A stretch of 64,000 nt of DNA from Ailanthus altissimus (Eukaryota > Streptophyta > Magnoliopsida > Sapindales > Simaroubaceae). The notes below the pieces were generated by a model. That model had not been told where the DNA came from and searched no databases. It saw nothing but the letters and a program-made list of their open reading frames with translations. The stretch covers positions 11,691,501 through 11,755,500 of the forward strand of contig OX327711.1 in NCBI GenBank assembly GCA_946807835.1, written 5' to 3'. Below are positions 24,702 to 36,480 of the stretch, one piece after another. Made by a program: the position numbers and the translations under genes. The number at the start of each line of letters is the position of its first letter. Position 1 is the first letter of the stretch.

Positions 24702-25607
24702 AGGGAAATATTCAAAATTAGCCAATTTTTTTTAATGAGTACACTTTTAAAACTAATAAATAAAAGAAAAAATTTTATTAATCACCAAAAAACTTTGAGA
24801 CCATATTACTCTCAAACTAGTTGTTTCTCTCTCCAAAATTATCATCACTCTCAAATCTCAAAATTATTATCACTCTCAAATTTTATCTCTAAAAATAAGA
24901 GATCGGATGCATATATTGTGATATTTAAAAATTTGAAGCTAAAAATCAAAACGTTAGAAGTAAAAAGTGATGAAAAATCTTATTTGTATTGTAAATCAGA
25001 TGCTTGTGTGGGTTTATTGATATTTTGTTAGAATATTGTTATTGTCCAAATAAATTTAAAAAAATACTTTATAAATTGAGAACAAACAATTTTGTGAATT
25101 AATCTATTAAAAAAGTATGAAAAATGAAGAAATTGAAGACAAAAATGGTCGAACAAATTTCTCATACCTTGAGCCACATGTCACATGCAAGGCATGGCAC
25201 GAGAACCCAATCAAAACCACGCCGCGCTCGCGGGGTGTGGAGAGAGACCCCTACGCGCGCGAGGTGTTGTATAAGACCCAAACTGGCGCCACATCCCGGG
25301 CGTGAGGCATGGAGCGAGTTCAACTTTTTTTTTTATCTTTTTTGCCCGATTTTGCTCATTTTTTATAATTTTTCAATCACTTTCAATTAAATTTACCAAT
25401 TTTCAATCTATTATACCCTAAATTTATTAGTTTTAACTATTTTCAAAGTGTGCTTTGGATAAATGACTTGGAGATAGAGAGATGCAAAATGTTAAAGGGG
25501 TAAAAATGGTCCGAAAATCAAGTGTATAGCTAATAAAATTTATGAATTTATTTTGTGGCTAAAATAAGTTTTTTCTTTAATAAAGTTGCTATTTCTGGAC
25601 ATTTTTC
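24702..25607. mobile_element. MULE-type element inserted in copia A 5' LTR
   Basis: This 906-bp insert is flanked by a perfect 9-bp target duplication TAAAATCTT (24693-24701 and 25608-25616), the usual length for Mutator-like elements. It interrupts the LTR between bases matching positions 39 and 40 of the intact 3' LTR. The left end AGGGAAATATTCAAAATTAG aligns with the inverse of the right end GAAAAATGTCCAGAAATAG. It has no transposase. A GC-rich island (about 25190-25310, with CGCGCTCGCGG and CGCGCGCG) contrasts with AT-rich surroundings. Confidence 0.85.
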
Positions 25608-25891
25608 TAAAATCTTTGATATCCCTTTAAATTAGGCAATCAATAATTGTATTATTTACTTCTTATTTTATTCTCATTTGTATGGAAACAAATCATGGGC
25701 ATTTATAATATATAGGCTAAAATTTAGGAATAATTCTAGCTACTGCATTGTATATATATATATCTTCCTATATTGTCAACGGAATATACACAAATTTATT
25801 CTTTTCATGGTATCAAAGCAACAACGCTCTTGAACCTTCTTTTTCTTCCTTTCATCAAATACAGTAATCATATTTTTTCTAACCTACACAC

Positions 25892-28800
25892 ATGGCAGAA
25901 AAAGATAACCAAATAACCCAAAACACAGCCAAGCCTGAGACCCACAAATATGATAATCCAAATGAATTTTTTTATCATTCTAACCAACTCGACTCGTGCT
26001 CGTCACACAACTTATGAATGAAGAAAATTACAGCACCTAGAGTGGTGCCATGCTCATGGCTCTCAGTATCAAAAATAAAGAAGGCTTCATTAATGGCACC
26101 ATCAAATAACCATTGGAGACTTCCACCATAAAACTCCAACAATGAAGGCGCTGCAATAATCTTGTAAAAGCATGGCCTTTTAATTCAATCTCACAAGTAA
26201 TTGGAGCAAGCATAATATACAATGAAATATGGTTTGATTTAAAAGACAATTTTTCACGCACTAACAGTGTTCATCTTTTTCCTGTTGAAGAGGCTATTCA
26301 TGATTGTAAACAGGACAATGTGACAATTGGAGCTTATTAAACCGAGCTTAAAAGCCTTTGGGATGAACGTGATGCACTATGTTGCATTCCAACATGCACA
26401 TATGGCACTGTGAAGGAAATTTTGCAATTCTAACAAAATCAAAAGACCATGAAATTTCTCATGGAATTAATGAAGTGTATGCTGCTACTCGATGACAGAT
26501 TTTGCTCATGGATCCACTTTCCACCATCAACGAAGCTCATTCCCTTATCCTCAAAGAAGAGAAGCAATGAGGAATATCAAAAGAAGTCACACCAATGGCT
26601 GAAACCTCAGCCTTTGCTATAAATAAAAACTCACGAAACTTTGAGAAGCATTTCACACCTAAAACTCCTCATCTAAAATGTAAAACTTGTGACAAAATTG
26701 GGCATACTTCCAAAACATGTCGAGCACACTTCAAATGTGACTATTGTGATAAAAAGGTCACACAATTGATGTCTATCTAAAGATGCAAAAGGCGAATTCT
26801 ACAAGCAATAAAACTAATCAACGAGAGCACATGAAATTTTCTCCTAAAGCCAACCATGCACAAGCAACCTCTCCACCATTCACTTTCACAGTAGAACAAT
26901 ACCAAAGTCTTATGACACTACTTTCCAAAAATAAGTCCAATTCTATAGCCAATAATGTTGGTAGTACATCTGTCATGAGTGATCTCTCAAGTACAACCTT
27001 TTGTGCTTCTGCCATTGATAAAGAAATGTTTTGAATACTTGATACAAGAGTAATAGATCACATGGTTTACTCTCCTGATTTATTGACCACAAACTCTCGA
27101 GTGAGCAAACGAACAATGTATCTACCTAATGGAGTCATTGTTGTTGTACTCATTTTGATAATTTCATTCTACATGATGTGTTATATGTCCCTTCCTTTAA
27201 ATTAAACTTAAGTTCTATTAGCAAACTTGTTCACAATTCCCACTACTTTGCCACATTTTTCAATAATACTTATATATTATAAGACCAACGATCAGAGAAG
27301 ATGATTGGGACAGGAACTAAACGAGGAGGACTTTTCTACCTTTATACTCTATTGAGAGCTAGATGCAATGTAGTCAACACACCAACCTCTTGTTCCCCAA
27401 GACTTTGGCACCAACACCCCGGTCATCTATCAAATAAGACTTTTCGTTTATTTTCTCATTCAACTATAAACATTAAATTTTCCAATATTTCTGATTGTTT
27501 AATTTATTCATTGGCTAAACAAACTCATTCTCCATTTTCATTAAATCATATTCACACATAAGCACATTTTGAATTGATTCATGTTGATATATGGGGAAAG
27601 TACCATGTTCCTTCTTTTACTGAGGCACAATATTTTCTTACCATTGATGATGATTATACTCGTTATACATAGACTTATTTGATGCATCACAAATCAAAAA
27701 CTCCGGGACATATAACTACATTCATTAGTTTTGTTGAAATACAATTTTTCTTGAAAGTCAAAGTTCTTAGAAGTGACAATGGACTTGAATTTACAATGAA
27801 ATTTTTTTTATTTAGACAAAGGTATCATCTATCAAACTAGTTGTATTTTCACTCCACAACAAAATGGAGTAGTCGAGAAAAAACATCACCACCTTCTCAA
27901 TGTAGCCCAAGCTTTGTTATTCCAAGCCAACTTGCCCAAGAGCTTTTGGGGAGATGCCATCTTGACTGCCACTTATCTCATCAATCGCACATAAATAACC
28001 TACATATAATCATTTGCGAGTGCTTGGGTGGCTTGTGTTTTGCCTCCACATATCATCTTCATCCTAGAAAATTTGATGCTAAAGCCATTTGATGTCTCTT
28101 CTTGGGTTATCTATATGTTCATAAAGGATACAAGGTTTATGATCTCTCAAATGGTAAAGTTTTTGTTTCACATGATATTATTTTTTATGAAGATAATTTT
28201 CCTTTATCATCTTTCACTGCCAACTCACCTTCATTTCCCCACGTTTCACCAATATATAATGATGACAACTTCACTCCACACTTTCCTTCCAACATTGAAG
28301 CGCTACCACTCGATCATATACCTCAAAAAGAGATTCCTCTTTTTTCCAACAACGAAACTACTTCACAAGCCATTCCTCAGCCTACAACTGATGATCAATC
28401 TACTTTAAACTTGTCTTCAAACTCTCAATCACGATCGACACGCACTACGAAAGTACCTGGTTATCTTCGAAAGTATCATGTTGGTGTTTCTCTTCCTTTA
28501 AGGAATGTCTCAGTCTCTAACTCGGCTTTGGTCAAAGCTATAAGTATCACCTTCTCCTTATACGATATTCTTTTATATGATAAGTTATCTCTCAAACACC
28601 ATGCTTTCACTATTTAACTTTCAGTTGAAAAAAAACCATCCTCATTTGCACAAGCAGTTTGTGATCCTAAATGGCATCTTGCTATGCAACAAGAAATTGA
28701 TGCTCTCAAAGCTAATAGGACATAGACCCTATAGCTATTGCCTTCTGGAAAGAAACCGGTTAGGTGTAAATAGGTCTATAAGATCAAACTCCATCCTGAT

Positions 28801-31192
28801 GGCACTATAGAATGCTATAAGACTAGATTGGTAGCAGAAGGCTACAACAAAGTCGGAGGCCTAAATTACTGAGAGACTTTTGCTCATGTTGCAAAGCTCG
28901 TGACAATTAGCCTTCTTTTTGCTGTAGCTTCATCTCAAAATTGGCATCTCCATCAACTCAATGTCAATAATGCCTTCCTACATAAAGATCTTGATGAAGA
29001 TGTTTACATGTCTTTACCTCTTAATTTCGAATGAAAGGGGGAGACACGAGTTTGTAAGGTTCATAAATCATTATACAACCTAAAACAAGCTTCTTGTCAA
29101 TGGTTCATTAAGCTTTCCACTGCTCTTAAGAAAGCCAACTACAAGCAATCTAAGTTTGACTATTCTTTGTTCGTCTAATTCCAGAATGGTAAATTCACTG
29201 CTTTTTTCATTTATGTAGAATAATTATTCTAGCAGAGAATAATCCACAAGACATTAAAGACACCAAGTTATTCTTAAAGAATCAATTTAAATTGAAGGAT
29301 TTAGGACAACTGAAGTATTTTCTGAGTATAGAGGTTGCACGATTCTAAGAGAGGTATCACTCTTTCACAACGAAAATATGCTCTCGAGATTCTTGAATAT
29401 GTTGGATATCTTGGTGCAAAACCAGCCTCTTATCCCATGAAACAAAACTTATCTCTCAGTAAGTTTGAAGGTGACTATATCAGTGATCCATCCTCATACC
29501 GAAGGCTTGTCAAGCAGTTAATTTACTTGACCATCACATGACCTAACTTAGCATATGTAGTCCATGTCTTAAGTTAGTTTATGGACAAATCGTAAGTACC
29601 ACACCTTTGTCTTACGATATGTGAAACAAACACCAAGATAAGGAATATTTTTTTTCTACAAATAATGCAATTCACCTTAATGCCTTTTGTAATGCAAATT
29701 GAGCTAGGTGTAGTGACACTCGACGATCAGTCACTAGGTATTGCATATTTCTTAGTAGTTCCTTAATTTCGTAGAAAACTAAAAAGAAAACAACAGTATC
29801 ACAGTCAAGCGCTAAAGCTAAATATCGATCCATGGCAGCAACCTGTTATGAAATCACCTGGTTAAGAACAATTCTACAAGATTTGAGCATTAAACATTCA
29901 TATCCTGTTAATCTATATTGTGACAATAAGGCAGCACTCTATATTGCTTCAAACCCAGTCTATCATTAACGGGCAAAGCATATAGAGATTGATTGTCATC
30001 TTATACGAAAGAAAGTTCATGTTGGAAAATTGGTGATTCAACAATCTTGGTTGGACAAGAATTGAGATGAATACCAAAGTAGAGAGTCACAAGAAGTCTA
30101 AAACGTATGGGACATGTATGGAGAAGTCTAGGACGTGTGGAACACGAAGGGGGAAGTAAAACGAGACTTGAAGACATGAAGGAAGCAAGAAAACACGGGA
30201 TAGGCGCTACAGGGCTGAGTGCCTCGGTGCCTATGGTTGAGCACCGCGGCACCTAGCGCTGCTGGGTCCTCAGTGCTGCAACGATGGGCGCGATAATGCC
30301 CAGCGCTGCGGCGCCCAAGGACGAGCGCTGCGGCGCCAGACGCGTCAGAAGTTTGTTTTTAATCTAGATTTCTAGTTTTGGACTTCCAAAACAAGTGGAC
30401 TCTTACTCCAACAAGGAATAGGGTTAGTAGGCACGAAATACACCCTATATAAACACTTGTAAACCCTTTATTTAAGATTAAGCATCTAAGGTTTCAAGAT
30501 GTAACCATATGAGAGAATAGAGGAGCTAGGTAGGCACTAAATGCGTGGTGCATTAAGGTGTAATATTTGGGGAGTGTTTTTTCTTTAAGTTCTTTAAGTG
30601 AATAAAAGAAAAACACTATAGATCCTTTTGGCTTAAATGCTCGGGCTATTCTTGTATTCCTTGTAAAAATCTCTTATGAGGAAATACTAAAAGGTCTTAG
30701 GGAGTCATAGTGATCAAGGGTAGATACTCTATGGGAGATACTAAGAGGTCTTGTGGGATCATTAATGATGTAAGGAGATACTTAGTGATCTATTTCAATA
30801 ATAAGAAGCTAGATCATGGATCCTCCGTAGACGTAAGCAATTTTGGACCGAACCACGTATATCTTGTGTCTTGTTGATTGATTTATTTTCTTTATCTTTA
30901 TTGGTGTATTAATCTTATGTGTTCTTTCTTATGGTATCAAGTTATGATTTTTCGCTGCGCATAGAATGAAATGGGTATCAAGGTTGTGGCTTAGTTGATG
31001 CCATAAGGGTGTCAAATTGAAGTTCATAGCTTGATATCCGCAACAGTTCAAAAGGGAATGATCAAGATGACTCATATACCCATATCAGACCAGACCAACC
31101 AGCGAACATTTTTACAAAACCATTGAGTTCTACGCAATTCTCGACTCTACTCAGCAAGTTAGGAATTATCAATATACATTCCAAACTTGAGG
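25892..31192 (+). pseudogene. Copia A gag-pol, heavily decayed
   Basis: Starts at ATG 25892 (MAEKDNQITQ). Recognisable order: gag; zinc knuckle CKTCDKIGHTSKTC (about 26680); GAG-pre-integrase (LWHQHPGHLSNKT, ~27405); integrase core (DIWGKYHVPS, DNGLEF at 27570-27800); reverse transcriptase from ~28640 (AMQQEIDALKANRT, LNVNNAFLHKDLDEDVYM); and RNase H from ~29560, which resumes after the nested solo LTR (HLIRKKV before 30015; VQKGMIKMTHIPI after 31045). Numerous stops and frameshifts make it non-coding. The domain order protease-integrase-RT-RNase H defines Ty1/copia. Confidence 0.85.
30020..31045. mobile_element. Solo LTR nested in copia A RNase H
   Basis: A 1,026-bp insert with ends TGTTG...CAACA (perfect short inverted repeat) lies between perfect 5-bp target duplications GTTCA (30015-30019 and 31046-31050). 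No internal coding domain is present, so it is a solo LTR left by recombination. Around 30200-30340 it holds a GC-rich block with repeated GCGCTGCGGCGCC-like phrases. Removing it restores the copia RNase H tail. Confidence 0.9.
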
Positions 31193-31197
31193 GGGAG

Positions 31198-31425
31198 TGT
31201 TAAGGAATATAGAAATCAATGATTGCCTGAAATCATAGATATACCTTTAAATTAAGCAATCAACAATTGTATTATTTACTTCTTTTTTTATTCTCATTTG
31301 TATGGAAATAAATTATAGGCATTTATAATATATAGGCTAAAGTTTAGGTACAATTCTAGCCATTGCATTGTATATATACGTTCTCATATTGTCAATGGAA
31401 TACACACAAAAATTCATTCTTTTCA
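31198..31425 (+). repeat. Copia A 3' LTR
   Basis: Begins TGTTAAGGAATATAG after the polypurine tract and ends CTTTTCA. It is the intact partner that reveals the MULE split in the 5' LTR. Confidence 0.88.
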
Positions 31426-31622
31426 GGCTTCTCAAGTTTTCTTCCCAAGTCAACCAAAAAGGTTGCCCTCAAATTATTGGTGGAAGATGATAGAAGAGAA
31501 CCATGGACATGAAATATTGATCAAGACATGGAACACCAATAATTTAAGTATCCTTGAATAAATGTATTTAAGAGAGGACAAGTTTAAGCTACTATTTATG
31601 TAGCTCAACAAGTCAAAGGGTT

Positions 31623-31777
31623 TGTTAGCTATAAATGTATAGTTGTCAATCAGCATTTATCTAACTTTCTAATTATGTATAGTTACCTAAGATAGATAGA
31701 CAGTTTTGTATATAAATACATCATTCTTTTCAATGAAAGATATGAGAAATAATTCTTTTTTTCATCTTAAAGTAACA
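31623..31777 (+). repeat. Copia B 5' LTR
   Basis: 155 bp, TGTTAGCTATAAATG...AAAGTAACA, with a TATA-like TATATAAATAC near 31710. Confidence 0.93.
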
Positions 31778-32216
31778 TAGTATCAGAGCATTAGTTTTTC
31801 AAATTCGAAATTAGGTTTCTTTTTTTTGGTATTTTGCATAAACACAACTTAAATAGTATCTATTAGGGTTCCATTTCGAAAACCCTAATTGGAGTTGTCT
31901 TTGGTTCTCACCGCCCCCTCAACTAGAAAGCCCAACCGCCGATCTACAAAACCTTAAAGTCCGGTCTCCAGAATCCTCGCGCGTGACTCGCACGCGCCGC
32001 CTCATCATTCTGCGACACTTCCCACGCGCCGGCGTGTGATGGTGCGTGTGGCATCCTTCGCCGACCGAATTTCTCCCGATTGTCCTCATTTGCGGTCCTT
32101 CTTGTTCTGTGCTTCGTTTGTACCCGTCTTGCTTCAATCTTTGTGTTTGTCGAGGTTTGTTCTTGGTAATTTATTGTACTTCGTGTTCGCTGCCTTTGTC
32201 TTCTTGATTGAGTATA

Positions 32217-35200
32217 ATGGATGAAAATAAGTCTTCCATTGTGACGGATGTGGTGCCGATCATGTCAAAAATCACGGACCATAAGCTCAATGGTTCAAAC
32301 TATTTGGATTAGAGTAAGATTGTTCGCCTTTATCTACGGAGTATCGACAAAGATTCTCATTTGACTGACGATCCTCCTAAAGCTAATTCGAAACAAAAAG
32401 ATGATCTCACATGGCTCCGAGAGGATGCTCGTTTGTTCCTTCAGATTCGAAATGCTATTGATAGTAAGGTAATTGGCTTGATTAATCACTATGAATTTGT
32501 TAAGAAACTAATGGATTATTTGAAATTTTTGTACTATGGCAAAGGAAATCTCTCCCGCATGTATGAAGTCTGGAAAGCTTTTTACCGTGTGAAAAAACAA
32601 GATCAGTCTCTTATAAACTATTTTATGGCTTTTAAGAAGACGTATGAGGAGCTTAATATGTTGTTGCCATTTAGTCCCGATGTTAAGGTTCAACAACGTC
32701 AACGGGAGCAAATGGCTATCATGAGTTTTCGAGCAGGGCTCTCTTCTGAATTTGATTCTGCTAAAGCACAAGTTCTTTTCGGGTCTAATATCTCCTCTTT
32801 GCAAGACATCTTTAGTTGTGTTCTCCGTACGGGGATTAGTCCACCCGTTCCGCTTAGTAGTGCTTTGGTAAGTTGTAATAATAATTATACTCCTGGGCAA
32901 TCACCTAACCATAATGGAAACAAAGGCAGCGGCTCATAAAGGTTTGAACCTCGCCCATCAAATTTTGGAAGCATTATGTGCAACTATTGTAAAAAGTCGG
33001 GTCACACCAAGTTTGAGTGTCAAAAGCTACAGTTTAAAAATCAGCACAAACACTCAGCTAATGCTGCGGTTACTAATGATGCTTCTGATAAATCAATCCT
33101 TATTTCTGCAGATGAATTTGCCAAGTTCTCAGAGCATTAGAAATCACTAAAGTCTTCATTTTCGTCTCTCACTACTATTGCTGACTTAGGTAAATCCAAT
33201 GCGTGTCTTGTTTCCTCATCCTCCAAATGGGTCATTGATTCTAGTGCCACAGATCATATGACAGGTAATTCTCGCCTCTTCTCTACTTTTCGGTCACACG
33301 CTTCCACTCGTACTGTTACTTTAGCTGATGGATCGCCATTTTGTGGTCGTGGGTTTGGCACTATCCATCTTACCCCTTTCCTTCATTTGTCCTCTATCTT
33401 ACATTTGCCTAACTTATCATTTAATTTGCTCTCTGTTAGTCCACTTACTCATAATCTTAATTGTTGTGTCTCATTTTTTCCTGATCATTGTTTATTTTAG
33501 GATCTTATGACGAAGAAGATTATTGGTAAAGGACATGAGTCTGGCGGCCTCTACGTTCTTGATACACCGCTCCCACTTCTATTACTTGTTCGAGTGTCCC
33601 TTCTCCTTTTGAGGCTCATTGTAGGTTGGGTCATCCATCTCTTCCTTTGCTCAAGAAGCTTTGTCCACAATATAGTAAGGTGTCTTCCTTAGATTGTGAA
33701 TTGTGTCAGTTTGTAAAACATCATCATGTCAGTTCGAGTCCTAGAGTCAATAAATGTGCTAGTGCTCATTTTGAATTAGTCCATTCTGATGTTTGGGGTC
33801 CTTCTCCTATTTTGTCTAAACTTGATTTTCGGTATTTTGTTACTTTTGTGGATGATTATTCTCGTGTAACTTGGTTATATTTAATGAAAAATCATTCTGA
33901 ATTGTTTTCTTTATTTTGTGCCTTTTGTGCTGAAATTAAAAATCAATTCAATGTTTCCATTCGTATTTTGCGAAGTGATAATGCTAAAGAATATACCTTT
34001 GCTTTATTTCACACTTATATGGTTCTAAATGACATGCTTCATGAAACTTCTTGTGTTGATACTCCATTCCAAAATGGTGTAGCAGAACGTAAAAACAGAC
34101 ATCTTCTTGAAACAGCAAGGGCTCTCTTATTTCAAATGCATGTTCCTAAACCTTTTGGGGCTGATGCTATTTCTACTGCATATTTTTTTTATTAACCGCA
34201 TACCATCCTCAATTCTTCATGGTGAGATTCCCTACAAAATTCTTTTTTCCAATAGGTCATTGTTTCTTGTTAATCCTAGGATTTTTGGTAGCACTTGCTT
34301 TGTTCGTAATGTTCGTTCACAGGTAACTAAATTGGATCCCAAGTCTTTGAAGTGTGTCTTCCTTGGTTATTCTCGTCTTCAAAAAGGTTATCGTTGTTAT
34401 TGTCCTAGTCTTAACAAGTATCTTGTCTCAATTGATGTTACTTTCTTGGAAGATACAACTTACTTTCCATCCTCGCTTATTCCTCCTCGTTAGGGGGAGG
34501 ATGATGATTTATTAATCTATTCTATCACATCCTCCGAACATGTCTCGGAACCAGCTATTGCGAAGCCTTCTATTGTTCACGTCTACTCCAGGCACCCCCC
34601 TCCTAATTCATGTCCTGCACTTGCTTCTTTGTCATCAGATCCAGTCCCCAACAATGATCTTCCAATTGCATTGCACAAAGGTAAGCGTCCGTGTATGTAT
34701 TCCGTTTCTTCCTTTGTTTCATATGATGGTCTGTCATCTTCTTCTTGTTCTTTTATTGCTTCTCTTGATTCCATCTCTATTCTTAACACTTTTCGTGAAG
34801 CCATCTCTCATCCTGGTTGGCATAATGCAATGATAGAGGAAATGAACGCTTTAGATGATAATGGTACTTAGGACTTGGTGGATTTGCCTTCAGGGAAACG
34901 GGCTATTGGATGCAAATGGATGTTCACGGTCAAGGTCAATCTGGATGGGTCAGTTGCTCGTTTAAAAGCTCGTCTTGTTGTTAAGGGCTATGCTCAAACT
35001 TATGGAGTGGACTATTCTGACACATTTTCTCCTATTGCGAAATTGACCTCTGTTTGCTTATTTATTTCGCAAGCAGCTACTCATGATTGGCCTTTGCATC
35101 AACTAGATATTAAGAATGCTTTTTTTCATGGTGATCTTCAGGAAGAGGTGTATATAGAGCAACCTCCTAGGTTTGTTACTCAGGGGGAGACAAGACATGT

Positions 35201-36318
35201 TTGTCGTCTTCGAAAATTTTTATATGGTTTGAAACAGAGTCCTCGTGCTTGGTTTGGAAAATTTAGTCAGGCTGTTGAAACATTTGGTATGAAGAAAAGC
35301 GTGTTTGACCATTCTGTGTTTTATAAACATTTAGAAGCTGGTATCATTCTATTAGTTGTGTATGTGGATGACATTGTTATAACTGAAAGTGATTCTACGG
35401 GAATCTCATTTCTTAAGTTTTTCATTCATAAACAGTTTCATACGAAGGATTTGAGGGTGCTCAAATATTTCTTGGGAGTTGGGGTTATAAGAAGTAAAAA
35501 GGGTATCTTCCTATCTCAGAGAAAATATGTTCGTTCTTGATCTATTAACTGAGACAGGAAATTTGGGAGCAAAACCTTATAACGCTCCAATAACCCCTAA
35601 TATACATCTTACAAGAGATGGAGAATTATTTAAAGATCCTGAGAGATATCGAAGGTTGGTTGGGAAGCTAAATTATCTTACAGTGACTCGTCCTGATATT
35701 GCATATTCAGTTAGTGTGGTCAGTTAGTTTATGTCATCCCCAACAATTCATCATTGGGCAGCCTTAGAACAAATTTTGTATTACTTGAAAGGAGCACTTG
35801 GACGTGATATTTTGTATGCGAATTATGGACACTCTTATATTGAGTGTTTTTTAGATGCAGATTGGGTAGAGTCCAAAACAGATAGAAGATCTACTTCGGG
35901 TTATTGTATATTTGTTGGAGAAAATTTGGTCTCATAGAAAAGTAAGAAGCAGAGTGTTGTGTCACGATCTAGTGTAGAGTCAGAATATAGAGTTATGGCA
36001 CAATCTGTGTGTGAAATAATGTAGATATATCACCTTTTGACTGAAGTAGGACTCAAGATTTCAATACCAGCAAAATTGTGGTGTGACAACCAAGCTACAT
36101 TTCATATTACATCTAATTCTGTGTTTCATGAGCGAACAAAGCAAATTGAAATTGATTATCATTTTGTTCGTGAGAAAATTCAACAAGGTTTGATTTCTAC
36201 AGGATATGTGAAGACTGGAGAACAATTAGAGGACATCTTCACGAAAGTTTTAAATGGAGTTCAAGTTGATTATCTTTGTAACAAGTTGGGCATGATTAAT
36301 ATCTATGCTCCAACTTGA
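32217..36318 (+). pseudogene. Copia B gag-pol, inactivated by several stops
   Basis: The ATG at 32217 opens MDENKSSIVTD; codon 32 is TAG (32310-32312), probably a former Trp. Gag continues to a TAA near 32937. Next come zinc knuckle CNYCKKSGHTKFEC (~32980), protease WVIDSSATDHMT (usual DSGA changed to DSSA, ~33232), and GAG-pre-integrase ending near 33700. The integrase core is HSDVWGPSP...FVDDYSRVTWLYLM...RSDNAKEY...NGVAERKNRHLLE (33783-34120). The reverse transcriptase has [20 protein letters not shown] and VYVDDIVIT (34870-35520), and RNase H has LDADWVESKTDRRSTSGYC (to 36318). At least five stops or frameshifts interrupt it. Confidence 0.9.
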
Positions 36319-36325
36319 GGGGGAG

Positions 36326-36480
36326 TGTTAACTGTAAATGTATAGTTGTCAATTAGCATTTATCTAATTTTTTAATTGTGTATAGTTACTTAAGATAGAT
36401 AGACAGTTTTGTATATAAATACATCATTCTTTTCAATGAAAGATATGAGAAATAATTCTCTTTTTCATCTTAAAGTAACA
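36326..36480 (+). repeat. Copia B 3' LTR
   Basis: 155 bp, TGTTAACTGTAAATG...AAAGTAACA, following GAGGGGGAG. Pairs with 31623-31777. Confidence 0.93.

Larger units (their letters stand above)
24663..31425 (+). mobile_element. Old Ty1/copia retrotransposon A, in HIBADH intron 7
   Basis: The 5' LTR starts TGTTAAG (24663) and ends TTCTTTTCA (25807), but is split by a MULE (24702-25607). The 3' LTR is 31198-31425 (228 bp), preceded by a GAGGGGGAG polypurine tract. After MULE removal the 5' LTR is about 230 bp. The primer-binding site TGGTATCAAAGC (25808-25819) fits initiator tRNA-Met. Flanks GACTT / GGCTT look like a 5-bp target duplication with one change. The LTRs differ at roughly one site in ten, making this the oldest of the three copia copies here. 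A solo LTR is nested in its RNase H region. It lies antisense to HIBADH. Confidence 0.88.
31623..36480 (+). mobile_element. Ty1/copia retrotransposon B, in HIBADH intron 7
   Basis: Complete element with 155-bp LTRs (31623-31777 and 36326-36480, TGTTA...TAACA) and a perfect 5-bp target duplication GGGTT (31618-31622 and 36481-36485). The primer-binding site TAGTATCAGAGC follows the 5' LTR, and the polypurine tract GAGGGGGAG precedes the 3' LTR. The two LTRs differ at eight positions of 155 by my count, all transitions. The element is antisense to HIBADH and 206 bp from exon 7. Confidence 0.95.

Noticed and set aside
31919..32224. ORFs in the copia B leader as independent genes
   Set aside because: They lie between the primer-binding site and gag in an element leader and show no family similarity.
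32361..32939. Separate gene for the 192-codon gag ORF
   Set aside because: It is part of the copia B polyprotein after an internal stop, not an independent gene.
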